A DNA stretch of 64,000 nucleotides from Oscillospiraceae bacterium (GTDB taxonomy: Bacteria > Bacillota > Clostridia > Oscillospirales > CAG-272): positions 1 to 64,000 of the forward strand of contig SVTL01000011.1 in assembly GCA_015063795.1 (NCBI GenBank), written 5' to 3'. Position numbers and translations under genes: made by a program. The notes beneath the pieces were generated by a model, which saw only the letters and a list, made by a program, of their open reading frames with translations, had not been told where the DNA came from and ran no database searches. Shown one piece after another: positions 14,334 through 23,183 of this stretch (positions are counted from its first letter, which is position 1; each line of letters starts with the position of its first letter).

Positions 14334-15137
14334 ATGAATAACCTGACGCAAAAAAACAAACAGCGCATCCATAACATAACCAAAATTGCCATTCTGTCGG
14401 CCATTGCCGCGATATTGTTGATATACAACTTCCCTTTGCCAATTTTTCCTGTTTTTTATGAGATCGATTTTTCTGAAACGATTGTTCTAATGGGAGGCTT
14501 TGCTATGGGGCCGCTAGCTGCGGCTTGTATTGAAGCATTAAAAATCATAATCAAAATTGTTTTGGGCGGAGGATCGGAAACTGGCTTCGTTGGAGAGTTT
14601 GCAAACTTTTTGATGGGATGTTCTTTTACGGTTACAGCTTCGCTTATTTATAAGCATAAAAAAACGCTCAAAGGTGCGCTTTTATCATTGGTAGTTGGAA
14701 TGTGTTCGCTGCTTGTTGTTAGTGCATTGGCTAATTATTTTATTATGATTCCGTTATTTGTTGTAAAAGGAAATTCAATTTTCAAAATAGCGGGAATAGC
14801 GGCTATAATGGTATGCTCGTTTATTGCAGTTGCTCTGCCGATATATAATAATAACAAGACATTCAAGGGTGCGCTTATATCATTAACGGTTGGAATGTGT
14901 GCTATGCTTGTTGTCAGTTTGTTATCAAACTATTTTGTTATGGATCCCTTATTTGCGGGAGAACAGGGGGCAATTAGCGGAATCGTAGGAATGGCGAGCG
15001 AGACGAATGAAGGTGTGAAAGACCTTAAAACTCTTATTCTTTTGGCTACAGTTCCGTTTAATTTTGTCAAAGGATTGGTTTCTTCGATATTGGCGTTCCT
15101 TCTCTACAAGCGGGTATCGAAAATCCTGCACATCTGA
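14334..15137 (+). CDS. ribU: RibU-like riboflavin ECF transporter S component with internal duplication
   Basis: A 267-residue, very hydrophobic protein; S components of ECF transporters bind the vitamin and work with the EcfAAT energising module. The FMN riboswitch upstream and the segment GPLAAACIEALKIIIK support a RibU role. Residues 91-142 and 156-207 are duplicates at an exact 65-residue offset: both contain KGAL-SL-VGMC-LVVS-L-NYF-M-PLF with matching spacing. Removing one unit leaves about 202 residues, the normal RibU size. ATG 14334 is preceded by AAAGGAGAAAATCTAC; the longer frame would start inside the terminator. The gene is notably AT-rich compared with its neighbours. Confidence 0.85.
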   Translation: MNNLTQKNKQRIHNITKIAILSAIAAILLIYNFPLPIFPVFYEIDFSETIVLMGGFAMGPLAAACIEALKIIIKIVLGGGSETGFVGEFANFLMGCSFTVTASLIYKHKKTLKGALLSLVVGMCSLLVVSALANYFIMIPLFVVKGNSIFKIAGIAAIMVCSFIAVALPIYNNNKTFKGALISLTVGMCAMLVVSLLSNYFVMDPLFAGEQGAISGIVGMASETNEGVKDLKTLILLATVPFNFVKGLVSSILAFLLYKRVSKILHI

Positions 15138-15204
15138 CCGCTTTTTTGTGAAGAAAAAGATGAATTTCCCGTTTGAAGCCTTGCATGACGGGACAAAATA
15201 TGAT

Positions 15205-15241
15205 AAAATAAGAGGCGAGCGCTGTTTTGCCTCTTATTTTT
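15205..15241 (+). terminator. Terminator of the ribU transcript
   Basis: AAAATAAGAGGC (15205-15216) pairs with GCCTCTTATTTT (15229-15240), a 12-bp perfect stem whose 3' arm ends in a T-run. Confidence 0.75.
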
Positions 15242-15267
15242 GTGTGAAAAGAAAAGGAATCATCCCT

Positions 15268-15750
15268 ATGTTCGATCAACTGATGCAGTATGCCAGCGTT
15301 TTTTTCTGTTCCTTGCTGCCGCTTCTTGAACTTCGAGGATCGCTGGTGCTCGGCTTTGGGCTGGGACTGCCCTGGTATGGCAATCTGGCGGTGAGTATCG
15401 TCGGAAACCTGCTGCCCATCCCCTTTATTTTGCTGTTTATCCGCCGCATTCTCCGCTGGATGAAGACGGTCTCCTTTTTGCATTTTGACAGGATCGCCAC
15501 TTGGCTGGAAGAAAAAGCCTCGAAAAAGAGCGCGAAGGTCACGAAGTATGCTCTATGCGGTCTGTTTGCCTTTGTGGCCATTCCGCTGCCCGGAACGGGG
15601 GCATGGATGGGAGCGCTGATCGCCTCTCTGCTGGAGATGCGGATCAAGCATTCGCTGGTCTCCATTGCGCTGGGTGTGCTGGTGGCGGGCATCCTTATCA
15701 CCTTTGCGCTGTATGGCTCGGCCACGCTGGCCCGTCTCTTCTTCTTATGA
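15268..15750 (+). CDS. COG2426-type small integral membrane protein
   Basis: A 160-residue membrane protein with about four to five helices and the family features: LLPLLELRGSLVLGFGLGLPW at the N-terminus and FVAIPLPGTGAWMGALIASL in the middle. Databases label this family putative small multidrug export protein, but transport has not been shown for most members. The frame is open further upstream, yet ATG 15268, preceded by AAAAGGAATCATCCCT and lying after the ribU terminator, is the sensible start. Its stop overlaps the start of the next gene (ATGA), so the two are translationally coupled. Confidence 0.8.
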   Translation: MFDQLMQYASVFFCSLLPLLELRGSLVLGFGLGLPWYGNLAVSIVGNLLPIPFILLFIRRILRWMKTVSFLHFDRIATWLEEKASKKSAKVTKYALCGLFAFVAIPLPGTGAWMGALIASLLEMRIKHSLVSIALGVLVAGILITFALYGSATLARLFFL

Positions 15751-17393
15751 AGGCGCGGGAAAAGGGAAAGGCCTTGCGGCATCGTCTGTGCGATGCGGGA
15801 AACGGAGACCTGCTGCTCTTTCTGACAACCTTTTTTCTTGTGATCGTCCGCTATCTCGCGCATGGCTTTGCCTATTATCCCCAATTGGACGACTACATCC
15901 AACTGCATAACTATGCTTCCAGCGGCGACTATCTGCGCTTTTTGTCCGAGCAGGGACTTTTGTCGGCGCGTCCGCTGGCGGGCGTGTTTGACCTGTATGT
16001 CTGGTCGAATTTTTACAACCGTTTGCTTGTCGCCGTCCTGCTGATCTCGCTGATGTTTGCCGCCTCGGCCATCTTTTTCAAGCGCGTTCTGGAGCGGTAT
16101 TTTACCGTAACACCCCTGTTTTGCGTGCTGTATACGCTTGTACCCGCCTCCATTGAGGGAACCTATTGGCTGTCGGCTTCAACGCGGATCGCGGTGGGAC
16201 TCTTCTTCGTCTCGCTGTCACTGGTGCTGTTGGAGCGCTTTTTAGCCGACGGACGGGCGGCGGACGCCATCTTTTTCGTGCTCTTTCAGCTGATCTCCTT
16301 CGGCTTTTATGAGCAGGTGATGGTCTTTTCCGTGGCTTTTTGCGGTCTGTTGTTCCTTTTGAATGTGCGGTCAAACACCCGCCGCTCCTTTCTGACCTTT
16401 GTCTCCTTCCCGAACCTTGTCCTTTACTTTTGCCTCTGCTCGCTGGCGGGGGCCAGCAAGGTGTACGGTGCGCGTATGGAGCTGGCATGGCCGGACAACC
16501 CCTATTATTTCGATGTTTTCCTGCCCGATGTACTGGTGCAGATCAAGGCGGTTTTCCTCGACGGCAATGCGGCGGTCTTTCTCAAGGGCTTTGTCCGCGG
16601 ACTGACATCGGGCGCATGGCTGCCGATCCTGCTTTCGGCTCTGTTGTGTGCGGCGCTGGCCTTCTTCTTCAAACGGAAGGGAGATACAAAGCGACCGATC
16701 CTCGGCATGGTCTTCGGTTTCCTGCTGGCGATCGCCCCGGTGTCCATCTTCTTTTTCATCGCCAACACATGGCTTTCCTTCCGCTGTATGGTGGCGGCTC
16801 TGCCCGGCATCGCTCTGTTTTTCGACAGCCTGACCGCCCTTGTTTTCCGCGGAAGAGGGGTTGCGGGTAAGCAGGTGCTGACGGTTTTGTTCGCCTTTGT
16901 CTGCTGTGCGGCGGGCATCTCGGAGATCGGCGATTACAAGCAGACGCATTTAGACGATCTTCGCTTCACGCAGTCTTTGGCCGCCCATTGTGAGCGGTAC
17001 GGGGAGAAGACGCGCATCGGCATTTTGAATGTGGAGCCCTCCTATCTGACCGATCAGAATTTTTATTATCATGAGCATATCCATGGCGTGACCGAAAGTG
17101 CATGGGCGCTGTCCGGGATGATGATCGCGGAACACGACGGCTTTTCTCACAGCGTTACGCCCATTCCCATCGACGAGCCCTGGCGGGCTTGGAATTTTGA
17201 GCAGAACCGCCCCGAGGCCTTCGATGTGATCCTGCTGTATGAAAGAGAAAACGACTCCTTTGCTGAGCTGACCTATGCGTGTGAGGACGGCGTGTATGCC
17301 TTCTTTGATGAAAACGGGGTGCAGCGTGCGGAGATCGTGGACGAAAACGGCATTGCCAAAGGAAAATTGCTTCCGAATTTTGTCGGCAAATGA
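15747..17393 (+). CDS. Large polytopic membrane protein, GT-C-like
   Basis: A 548-residue protein with roughly ten hydrophobic segments in the first 400 residues and a soluble C-terminal domain of about 130 residues. An acidic motif sits in the first external loop after helix 1 (YYPQLDDYIQLHNYAS). That layout, an Asp pair in the first loop of a multi-pass protein, is typical of GT-C glycosyltransferases using lipid-linked sugars, but no specific family can be named. ATG 15747 overlaps the upstream stop by 4 bases; the in-frame extension back to 15501 merely shadows the upstream gene. Function is inferred weakly. Confidence 0.7.
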   Translation: MKAREKGKALRHRLCDAGNGDLLLFLTTFFLVIVRYLAHGFAYYPQLDDYIQLHNYASSGDYLRFLSEQGLLSARPLAGVFDLYVWSNFYNRLLVAVLLISLMFAASAIFFKRVLERYFTVTPLFCVLYTLVPASIEGTYWLSASTRIAVGLFFVSLSLVLLERFLADGRAADAIFFVLFQLISFGFYEQVMVFSVAFCGLLFLLNVRSNTRRSFLTFVSFPNLVLYFCLCSLAGASKVYGARMELAWPDNPYYFDVFLPDVLVQIKAVFLDGNAAVFLKGFVRGLTSGAWLPILLSALLCAALAFFFKRKGDTKRPILGMVFGFLLAIAPVSIFFFIANTWLSFRCMVAALPGIALFFDSLTALVFRGRGVAGKQVLTVLFAFVCCAAGISEIGDYKQTHLDDLRFTQSLAAHCERYGEKTRIGILNVEPSYLTDQNFYYHEHIHGVTESAWALSGMMIAEHDGFSHSVTPIPIDEPWRAWNFEQNRPEAFDVILLYERENDSFAELTYACEDGVYAFFDENGVQRAEIVDENGIAKGKLLPNFVGK

Positions 17394-17414
17394 GAGCAAA
17401 TAAGTGAAAATCTC

Positions 17415-17443
17415 TTGAAATAAGAACGATTTTGTGATATACT
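17415..17443 (+). promoter_or_regulatory. Promoter of metK
   Basis: TTGAAA at 17415-17420, 17-bp spacer, TATACT at 17438-17443. The roughly 100-base leader shows no recognisable SAM riboswitch. Confidence 0.75.
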
Positions 17444-17552
17444 ATTCTATACGATATCAAATTCCGTGCAGAAACGGCGCTCCAAAACAGGCCGAGAGAA
17501 AAAAGACTTCGAGGTTATAGCGGTGTACGTCTGACGGGAAAGGACAGAAAAC

Positions 17553-18737
17553 ATGACAAAAAAAATCATTTTCACCTCCGAATCGGTGACCGAAGGCCAT
17601 CCCGATAAGGTTTGCGACCAGATCGCGGACGCTTATCTTGACGAGGTTTTAAGACAGGATAAAAATGCGCGCGTTGCCTGCGAGGTAACGGCTGTGACCG
17701 GCCTTGTGTCGGTATTCGGCGAGGTGACGACAACAGCTGTGGTCAACATTCCCGAGATCGTCCGCAAAACCCTGCGCGAGATCGGTTACGATGACAATGC
17801 ACGCGGCTTCTCCGCCGACACCTGCGGCATCATCGCATCCATGAACACCCAGTCGCCCGACATTGCCTTGGGCGTGGACCGTTCTCTGGAGGCAAAAAAC
17901 GGCGATGAGGACGAAATGGATACGGGTGCGGGCGACCAGGGCATTATGTTCGGCTTTGCCTGCAACGAAACGCCCGAATTGATGCCCCTGCCCATCAGCC
18001 TTGCTCACCGTCTGGCGAAAAGGCTGGCGGCTGTCCGTAAGGATGGCACGCTGCCGTATCTCCGTCCCGACGGCAAAACGCAGGTTTCCGTGGAATACGA
18101 AGACGGCAAGCCCGTCCGCGTGGACACCGTTCTGATCTCCACCCAGCATGACGAGGAGGCGGAGCAGGAGACCATCCGCGCCGATCTGATCGAGCAGGTC
18201 ATCAAGCCCGTCATCGATGCTTCGCTGATGGATGAAAACACCAAGATCTATGTCAACCCCACCGGACGCTTTGTCATCGGCGGTCCTCAGGCCGACAGCG
18301 GTCTGACCGGACGGAAGATCATTGTGGATACTTACGGCGGCTATTCGCGCCACGGCGGCGGCAGCTTTGCGGGCAAGGACCCCACCAAGGTTGACCGTTC
18401 GGCCACCTATGCCGCCCGTTACATAGCCAAGAATGTGGTTGCCTCGGGTGCGGCCGACAAGTGCGAGGTGCAGATCTCGTATGGCATCGGCATCGCCAAG
18501 CCTCTGTCGGTGCTGGTGGACACCTTTGGAACGGCCAAGGTGGACGAGAAGAAGATCGAGGAGGCCATCGGTCAGTGCATCGACCTGCGCCCCCGCGCCA
18601 TCATCGAGCGCTTCGATCTGCGCCGTCCCATTTATCGTTACCATTCGGCTTACGGTCACATGGGACGCGAGGATCTGTCTTCTCCTTGGGAGGAGAGAGA
18701 TATGAGCGTGAAGCTGGCTCAGCTTCTGGGGCTGTAA
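17553..18737 (+). CDS. metK: S-adenosylmethionine synthetase
   Basis: A 394-residue enzyme that makes SAM from methionine and ATP. Signatures seen are GHPDK at residues 15-19, the ATP-site motif [10 protein letters not shown] at 125-134, the P-loop-like [15 protein letters not shown] and the C-terminal HMGRED block. GGGAAAGGACAG precedes the ATG. It has its own promoter. Length is normal for the family. Confidence 0.96.
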   Translation: MTKKIIFTSESVTEGHPDKVCDQIADAYLDEVLRQDKNARVACEVTAVTGLVSVFGEVTTTAVVNIPEIVRKTLREIGYDDNARGFSADTCGIIASMNTQSPDIALGVDRSLEAKNGDEDEMDTGAGDQGIMFGFACNETPELMPLPISLAHRLAKRLAAVRKDGTLPYLRPDGKTQVSVEYEDGKPVRVDTVLISTQHDEEAEQETIRADLIEQVIKPVIDASLMDENTKIYVNPTGRFVIGGPQADSGLTGRKIIVDTYGGYSRHGGGSFAGKDPTKVDRSATYAARYIAKNVVASGAADKCEVQISYGIGIAKPLSVLVDTFGTAKVDEKKIEEAIGQCIDLRPRAIIERFDLRRPIYRYHSAYGHMGREDLSSPWEERDMSVKLAQLLGL

Positions 18738-18738
18738 A

Positions 18739-18781
18739 AAAAGGCAAACAAGCAGAAAACAGGACGTTTGTAAGCCTTTTC
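18739..18781 (+). terminator. Probable metK terminator
   Basis: AAAAAGGC pairs with GCCTTTTC across a loop with a further internal pairing (AACAA / TTTGT). The stem is interrupted, so it is called with moderate confidence. Confidence 0.5.
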
Positions 18782-18805
18782 TGCATCATTGATAGGAACG
18801 TCTTT

Positions 18806-18844
18806 CCCTCCGCTGACATAACATGATGGCGGAGGGATGACATT
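18806..18844 (+). promoter_or_regulatory. Hairpin covering the ribosome binding site of the next gene
   Basis: CCCTCCGC (18806-18813) pairs perfectly with GCGGAGGG (18829-18836). The 3' arm contains the Shine-Dalgarno GGAGGG, which sits 8 bases before the ATG at 18845, so the folded RNA would hide it. Confidence 0.5.
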
Positions 18845-19123
18845 ATGGCAACGATTTTTTGTGAACTGTCGGTGGCGTTTTTCGCCGTTTACGGACTATA
18901 TTGCGCTTTTTACGGTCTGTTTTTCCGTATGGCGCTGGAAAAGCGGCGTGGGCTGCGGATCGTCGTGGAGCGTGAGCCGTCCGACCGCCTGTGCGTGCGG
19001 ATGTACGTAGCGAAAAAGCTGATGGGCACCAAGCTGTTCGACCGCCTTGAGCTTATGGAAAACGAGCCCGGGCAGGAGAGCGAAGACAACGGGGAAGAAG
19101 CACCGAGAGAACAAAACGAGTGA
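18845..19123 (+). CDS. Small single-pass membrane protein of unknown function
   Basis: A 92-residue protein with one hydrophobic segment (about 3-28, rich in F, A and Y), a basic middle part with RRGLRIVVEREPSDRLCVR, and an acidic C-terminus (EPGQESEDNGEEAPREQNE). No family was recognised. GGAGGG eight bases upstream and no overlap with metK or recD2 support it as a real gene. Its stop is 58 bases before the recD2 ATG, so it may be the first gene of the recD2-comFC-mreB transcript. Confidence 0.65.
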   Translation: MATIFCELSVAFFAVYGLYCAFYGLFFRMALEKRRGLRIVVEREPSDRLCVRMYVAKKLMGTKLFDRLELMENEPGQESEDNGEEAPREQNE

Positions 19124-19181
19124 AGAAAAACGCCTCACAGCGAGACGGAGGAAGGAAAAGTTGGAGCTGGCAAGGGACAGA

Positions 19182-21401
19182 ATGGTAAAGATCAGCGGTC
19201 TGGTGGAGGAGATCATTTACAGCAGCGAGGAAAGCGGCTACACGGTCTGCGAGCTTGACGTGGACGGCGAGCTGGTGACGGCTGTGGGTGAACTGCCCTT
19301 TCTCACCGAGGGCGAGACCATCAACGCTTTGGGCGAATGGGTCACGCACCCGCGCCACGGGCGCCAGTTCCGCATTGACAGCTTTGAAAAGCAGCTGCCG
19401 GTCACCTCGGTGGCCATCCTCAAATACCTGTCTTCCCGCACGATCAAGGGCATCGGTCCGGTGACGGCGGCGAAGATCGTCGAGCGCTTCGGGGACGAGA
19501 CGTTTGAGGTCATCGAAAACACGCCCGAGATGCTCTGCGACATTCCCGGCATCTCCCGCAAAAAGGCGATGGAGATCGCGCATTCCTTCCGCGAGCAATT
19601 CGGATTAAAAAACGTCATGATGTTCTGTCGGGACTGTCTGCCGCCGTCGGCTGCGGTGAAGATCTACAAGCGTTGGGGCGGCAGCTCGGTGGATGTGATC
19701 AAAAACAACCCCTACCGTCTCTGCTCGGAGATCAACGGCATCGGCTTTGAAAAGGCCGATCAGATCGCCGCGTTGGTCGGCATCGAAAAAAACAGTCCGG
19801 CGCGCATCATGGCGGGACTGGAATACATTTTGCTGTCCACCTCCTTTCGCGATGGGCATACCTGCATCCCGCGTGACCGCATCGGTCCCATCGCCTCCCA
19901 GCTTCTCGGCATCGGGGAGGATGAGTGGATCGAGCCGATGGAGCGTCTTCTGAAAAGCGGAGATCTGGTCAGCCATCCGCTGGAGGGACGCGAGTTTCTC
20001 TATTTGAAAAAATACTTTGAAGAAGAGGATTACATCATCCGCAAGCTCCGCCTCATCGACGAAACGTGCGGACGGCTGACCGTTTCGGACATCTCCCGCT
20101 TCATTCTCACCGTGGAGAGGGAGGAGGGGATCGAATATGCCAAGCGGCAGAGGCAGGCCATCGAGGCGGCGCTGTCGGGAGGCGTGATGATCCTGACGGG
20201 CGGACCGGGTACGGGTAAGACGACGGTCATCCGCGCGCTGATGCGTGTGTTTGACATGATGGGCATGTCCATCGCGCTGGCCGCTCCCACCGGACGTGCC
20301 GCCAAGCGGATGAGCGAGGTGACGCAATACGAGGCCAAGACCATTCACCGCCTGCTGGAGATGAATTTCGAGAGCGGTGAGGTGAACGAATTCCGCCGCA
20401 ACGAGCATGAGCAGCTGGATGAGGATGTGATCATCGTCGATGAAACGTCGATGGTGGATCTGTCGCTGATGGCAGCGCTGCTCAAGGCCATCAAGCCGGG
20501 CTCGCGGCTCATTCTCATCGGCGATGCCAATCAGCTGCCGTCGGTGGGGCCGGGCAATGTGCTCAATGACCTGATCCAAAGCGAGGCCTTCTCCACCGTG
20601 GAGCTGAACGAGATCTTCCGCCAGGCGGAGGAGAGCCTGATCATCACCAATGCGCATCTGATCATAAACGGCGAATATCCCTCCATCGAGTCCAAATCCG
20701 GCGACTTCTTTTTTCTCCGCCGTGAGAGTGACGAGGACATCGCGCGGACCATTGCCGATCTGTGCGTCAACCGCCTGCCGCGGACCTACGGCGAAAGAAT
20801 GCGGACGGGCATTCAGGTCATCACCCCCTCGCGCAAGGGGCGCAACGGCACCGAGCTTCTGAACGTGACGCTGCAGAGTGCGCTCAATCCGCCTGCGGAG
20901 GGCAAGGCCGAGATCAAGGTGCGAAACGTGATCTTCCGCGAGGGCGACAAGATCATGCAGACCAAAAACAATTACGACATGGAATGGACGGTGGGCGAGA
21001 AAAAGGGCGTTGGGGTGTTCAACGGCGACATCGGCACCATCGAGCAGATCAGCCAGCGCAAGGAAACGGTCACCGTCCGCTTTGACGAGCGTGAGGCCGA
21101 GTATGAGTTCTCCCAGCTGGACGAGCTGGAGCATGCCTATGCCATCACCGTTCACAAGAGTCAGGGAAGCGAATATCCCGTGGTCATCATGCCCATGTAT
21201 GCCTTCGCGCCCATGCTGCTCACAAGAAACCTGTTCTATACCGCGGTCACCCGCGCGCAGGAGATGGTGGTGCTGGTGGGAAGGCAGGAGATCGTGATGA
21301 CGATGGTGGACAACAACCGCCAGACCAGACGGTATACGGGATTGCGAAAGCGTCTGGAAGCGATGCTGAGGGAAGAGGACGATGATCAAGGGCCTGCTTG
21401 A
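19182..21401 (+). CDS. recD2: RecD2-type ATP-dependent DNA helicase
   Basis: A 739-residue superfamily 1B helicase of the RecD2/TraA type, the form found in bacteria where RecD does not work inside RecBCD. An N-terminal OB-like region is followed by helix-hairpin-helix segments (ISSRTIKGIGPVTAAKIV and CDIPGISRKKAMEIA). Walker A GGPGTGKTT is near residue 340, Walker B VDETSMVDL follows, and the C-terminal motif is ITVHKSQGSEYPVV. ATG 19182 is chosen. A TTG at 19161 with GGAGG nine bases upstream is a serious alternative that adds seven residues. The last 20 bases overlap comFC. Confidence 0.9.
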   Translation: MVKISGLVEEIIYSSEESGYTVCELDVDGELVTAVGELPFLTEGETINALGEWVTHPRHGRQFRIDSFEKQLPVTSVAILKYLSSRTIKGIGPVTAAKIVERFGDETFEVIENTPEMLCDIPGISRKKAMEIAHSFREQFGLKNVMMFCRDCLPPSAAVKIYKRWGGSSVDVIKNNPYRLCSEINGIGFEKADQIAALVGIEKNSPARIMAGLEYILLSTSFRDGHTCIPRDRIGPIASQLLGIGEDEWIEPMERLLKSGDLVSHPLEGREFLYLKKYFEEEDYIIRKLRLIDETCGRLTVSDISRFILTVEREEGIEYAKRQRQAIEAALSGGVMILTGGPGTGKTTVIRALMRVFDMMGMSIALAAPTGRAAKRMSEVTQYEAKTIHRLLEMNFESGEVNEFRRNEHEQLDEDVIIVDETSMVDLSLMAALLKAIKPGSRLILIGDANQLPSVGPGNVLNDLIQSEAFSTVELNEIFRQAEESLIITNAHLIINGEYPSIESKSGDFFFLRRESDEDIARTIADLCVNRLPRTYGERMRTGIQVITPSRKGRNGTELLNVTLQSALNPPAEGKAEIKVRNVIFREGDKIMQTKNNYDMEWTVGEKKGVGVFNGDIGTIEQISQRKETVTVRFDEREAEYEFSQLDELEHAYAITVHKSQGSEYPVVIMPMYAFAPMLLTRNLFYTAVTRAQEMVVLVGRQEIVMTMVDNNRQTRRYTGLRKRLEAMLREEDDDQGPA

Positions 21402-22101
21402 CCTGCTTTATCCGCCCAAATGCGCCTTTTGCCGTGAGATTCTCGAAAAGGGCAGTGAGGAGGCACTTTGCTCCGACTGCCGTAAGGCGTGGGAGAAGGA
21501 GAAGGCGGAGAAGTGCCGCATCTGCGGACGAAAGCACAGCGCCTGCGTCTGCGACCAAAGGCGGATGGGCTGGACGGTTGCTTCCTTTCACCTGATCGGA
21601 TACACCAACCGTTCGGCGGTGGGCTCCCGTCTGGTGCTGGTGAACAAGGACCGCCATCTGGAGAAGGTCAGCGATTTTCTGGCATCGGAATTGGCGGATG
21701 CGATGAAGGGCGCCTTGAAACAAGAGCGGATGCTGGTCACCTACTGCCCGCGCAAGGCCGCGAGCCGCAGAAATGTGGGCTATGACCATGCCGAGATGCT
21801 GGCAAGATCGCTGGCGGCGAAGCTGGATCTGCCCTTTGAACCGCTGATCTTAAGACAGGGCGGAGAGAGTCAGAAGGGATTGTCCTATTTGGAGCGGCGG
21901 AAGAACGCCGAGAAAGCGTATGCCTTTGATCCGTCGAAGACAAATGTGATTTGGGGAAAGACCGTGATCGTGGTCGATGACGTGTCCACCACGGGGGCAA
22001 CGCTGGATCGCTGTGCGGTCCTGCTGAGAAAAAGCGGCGCGGCCGCGATCGTGTATGCATACATAGCCAAAAGCAACAGAGGGATGGGAAAGAAAACATG
22101 A
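21382..22101 (+). CDS. comFC: ComFC-family phosphoribosyltransferase-like protein
   Basis: A 239-residue protein with an N-terminal zinc-finger pattern (CAFC, then CSDC, CRIC and CVC) and a C-terminal type I phosphoribosyltransferase fold with the PRPP loop VIVVDDVSTTGATLDR. ComFC/GntX proteins take part in DNA uptake during competence, but their enzymatic role is unproven. The start lies inside the end of recD2 and the stop overlaps mreB by four bases (ATGA), so all three genes are coupled. Confidence 0.85.
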   Translation: MIKGLLDLLYPPKCAFCREILEKGSEEALCSDCRKAWEKEKAEKCRICGRKHSACVCDQRRMGWTVASFHLIGYTNRSAVGSRLVLVNKDRHLEKVSDFLASELADAMKGALKQERMLVTYCPRKAASRRNVGYDHAEMLARSLAAKLDLPFEPLILRQGGESQKGLSYLERRKNAEKAYAFDPSKTNVIWGKTVIVVDDVSTTGATLDRCAVLLRKSGAAAIVYAYIAKSNRGMGKKT

Positions 22102-23126
22102 GAGATATCGGAATCGATCTGGGAACATCATCGGTACTGGTCTATATGAAGGGAAAGGGCATCGTGCTCGAGGAGCCGTCGGTGCTGGCGCTGGACAAGC
22201 GGGACGGTCAGGTCCTTTGCTACGGCCGTGACGCCTGGCTGATGAGCGGACGGACACCGCCGCATATCGAGGTGGTCACCCCGCTGAAGGACGGCGTGAT
22301 CAGCCGCTACGAGCTGACGCTGCAGATGCTTCGCTATTTTATCGAAAAGGCCTGCGGACGCTTTCTCATCAAGCCGCGGGTGGTGGTCTGTGTCCCCAGC
22401 GGCATCACCGAGGTGGAGGGACGCGCGGTCCACGATGCGGCAACGCAGGCCGGTGCCAGACGGACCTATCTGATTGAGGAGCCAGTGGCGGCCGCCTTGG
22501 GTGCAGGGATCGACATTGCCTCGGAAAAGGGCTGCCTTTTGGCCGATATCGGCGGCGGCACGTCGGATATTGCGGTCATGTCGGCGGGCAAGATCATCGT
22601 CTCCGAGTCCATCAAGGTGGCGGGCGACCGCTTTGACGAAGCCATCATCCGCTATGTGCGGCGAAAATACAACATCCTCATTGGTGAGCGAACCGCCGAA
22701 ACCGTGAAGAGAAGCATCGGTACGGTCTGGCAGCGCGACGAGGTAAAAACCGCCGTTGCCAAGGGGCGCTGTCTGGCTGAGGGACTGCCCAAGCCGGTGA
22801 CGCTGAGCACCAACGAGATGGTGGAGGCGCTGGAGGAGCCGATCACGGCCATTGCCGAGGCCATCTGCTCGGTCATCGAGCGCACACCGCCCGAGCTGTT
22901 GAAGGATGTGACCGAGCAGGGCATCGTCCTCACCGGGGGCGGAAGCCTGTTGTACGGCATCGACCAGCTGATCTCCAACGTGACGGGCATTCCCACCCGT
23001 GTGGCCGACGATCCGTTGCAGTGCGTGGCCAAGGGAACGGGACTGTCGCTCGACCGCATCACCGATATCCCCGAGGGCTCGGTGGTCATCACCCGCTCCA
23101 AGCAGCAGCAGCGTTTTTTGGGATAA
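22098..23126 (+). CDS. mreB: MreB/Mbl-family cell shape actin
   Basis: A 342-residue bacterial actin with the phosphate-1 motif GIDLGTSSV at residues 4-12, the ADIGGGTSDIAV phosphate-2 loop and the LTGGGSLLYG adenosine motif. It polymerises along the inner membrane and directs lateral wall synthesis. There is no mreCD behind it, so it could be an Mbl or MreBH paralogue rather than the mreBCD copy. It overlaps comFC by four bases and is followed by a terminator. Confidence 0.88.
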   Translation: MRDIGIDLGTSSVLVYMKGKGIVLEEPSVLALDKRDGQVLCYGRDAWLMSGRTPPHIEVVTPLKDGVISRYELTLQMLRYFIEKACGRFLIKPRVVVCVPSGITEVEGRAVHDAATQAGARRTYLIEEPVAAALGAGIDIASEKGCLLADIGGGTSDIAVMSAGKIIVSESIKVAGDRFDEAIIRYVRRKYNILIGERTAETVKRSIGTVWQRDEVKTAVAKGRCLAEGLPKPVTLSTNEMVEALEEPITAIAEAICSVIERTPPELLKDVTEQGIVLTGGGSLLYGIDQLISNVTGIPTRVADDPLQCVAKGTGLSLDRITDIPEGSVVITRSKQQQRFLG

Positions 23127-23136
23127 GAACAGAAGA

Positions 23137-23171
23137 AAAGGGCACCGTCTGTGCAAGGATGGTACCCTTTT
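23137..23171. terminator. Bidirectional terminator between mreB and the DHHW gene
   Basis: AAAAGGGCACC pairs with GGTACCCTTTT with one mismatch. T-runs follow on the plus strand and A-runs precede it, serving mreB and the converging minus-strand gene. Confidence 0.65.
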
Positions 23172-23183
23172 TGTTTGCTTTTT

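Noticed and set aside
15501-15746. N-terminal extension of the large membrane protein back to 15501
   Set aside because: It is the out-of-frame shadow of the COG2426 gene; the ATGA overlap at 15747 is the natural start.
17444-17552. Possible SAM riboswitch before metK
   Set aside because: The roughly 100-base leader shows no SAM-I, SAM-II or SAM-V signature and no terminator; only an ordinary promoter was found.
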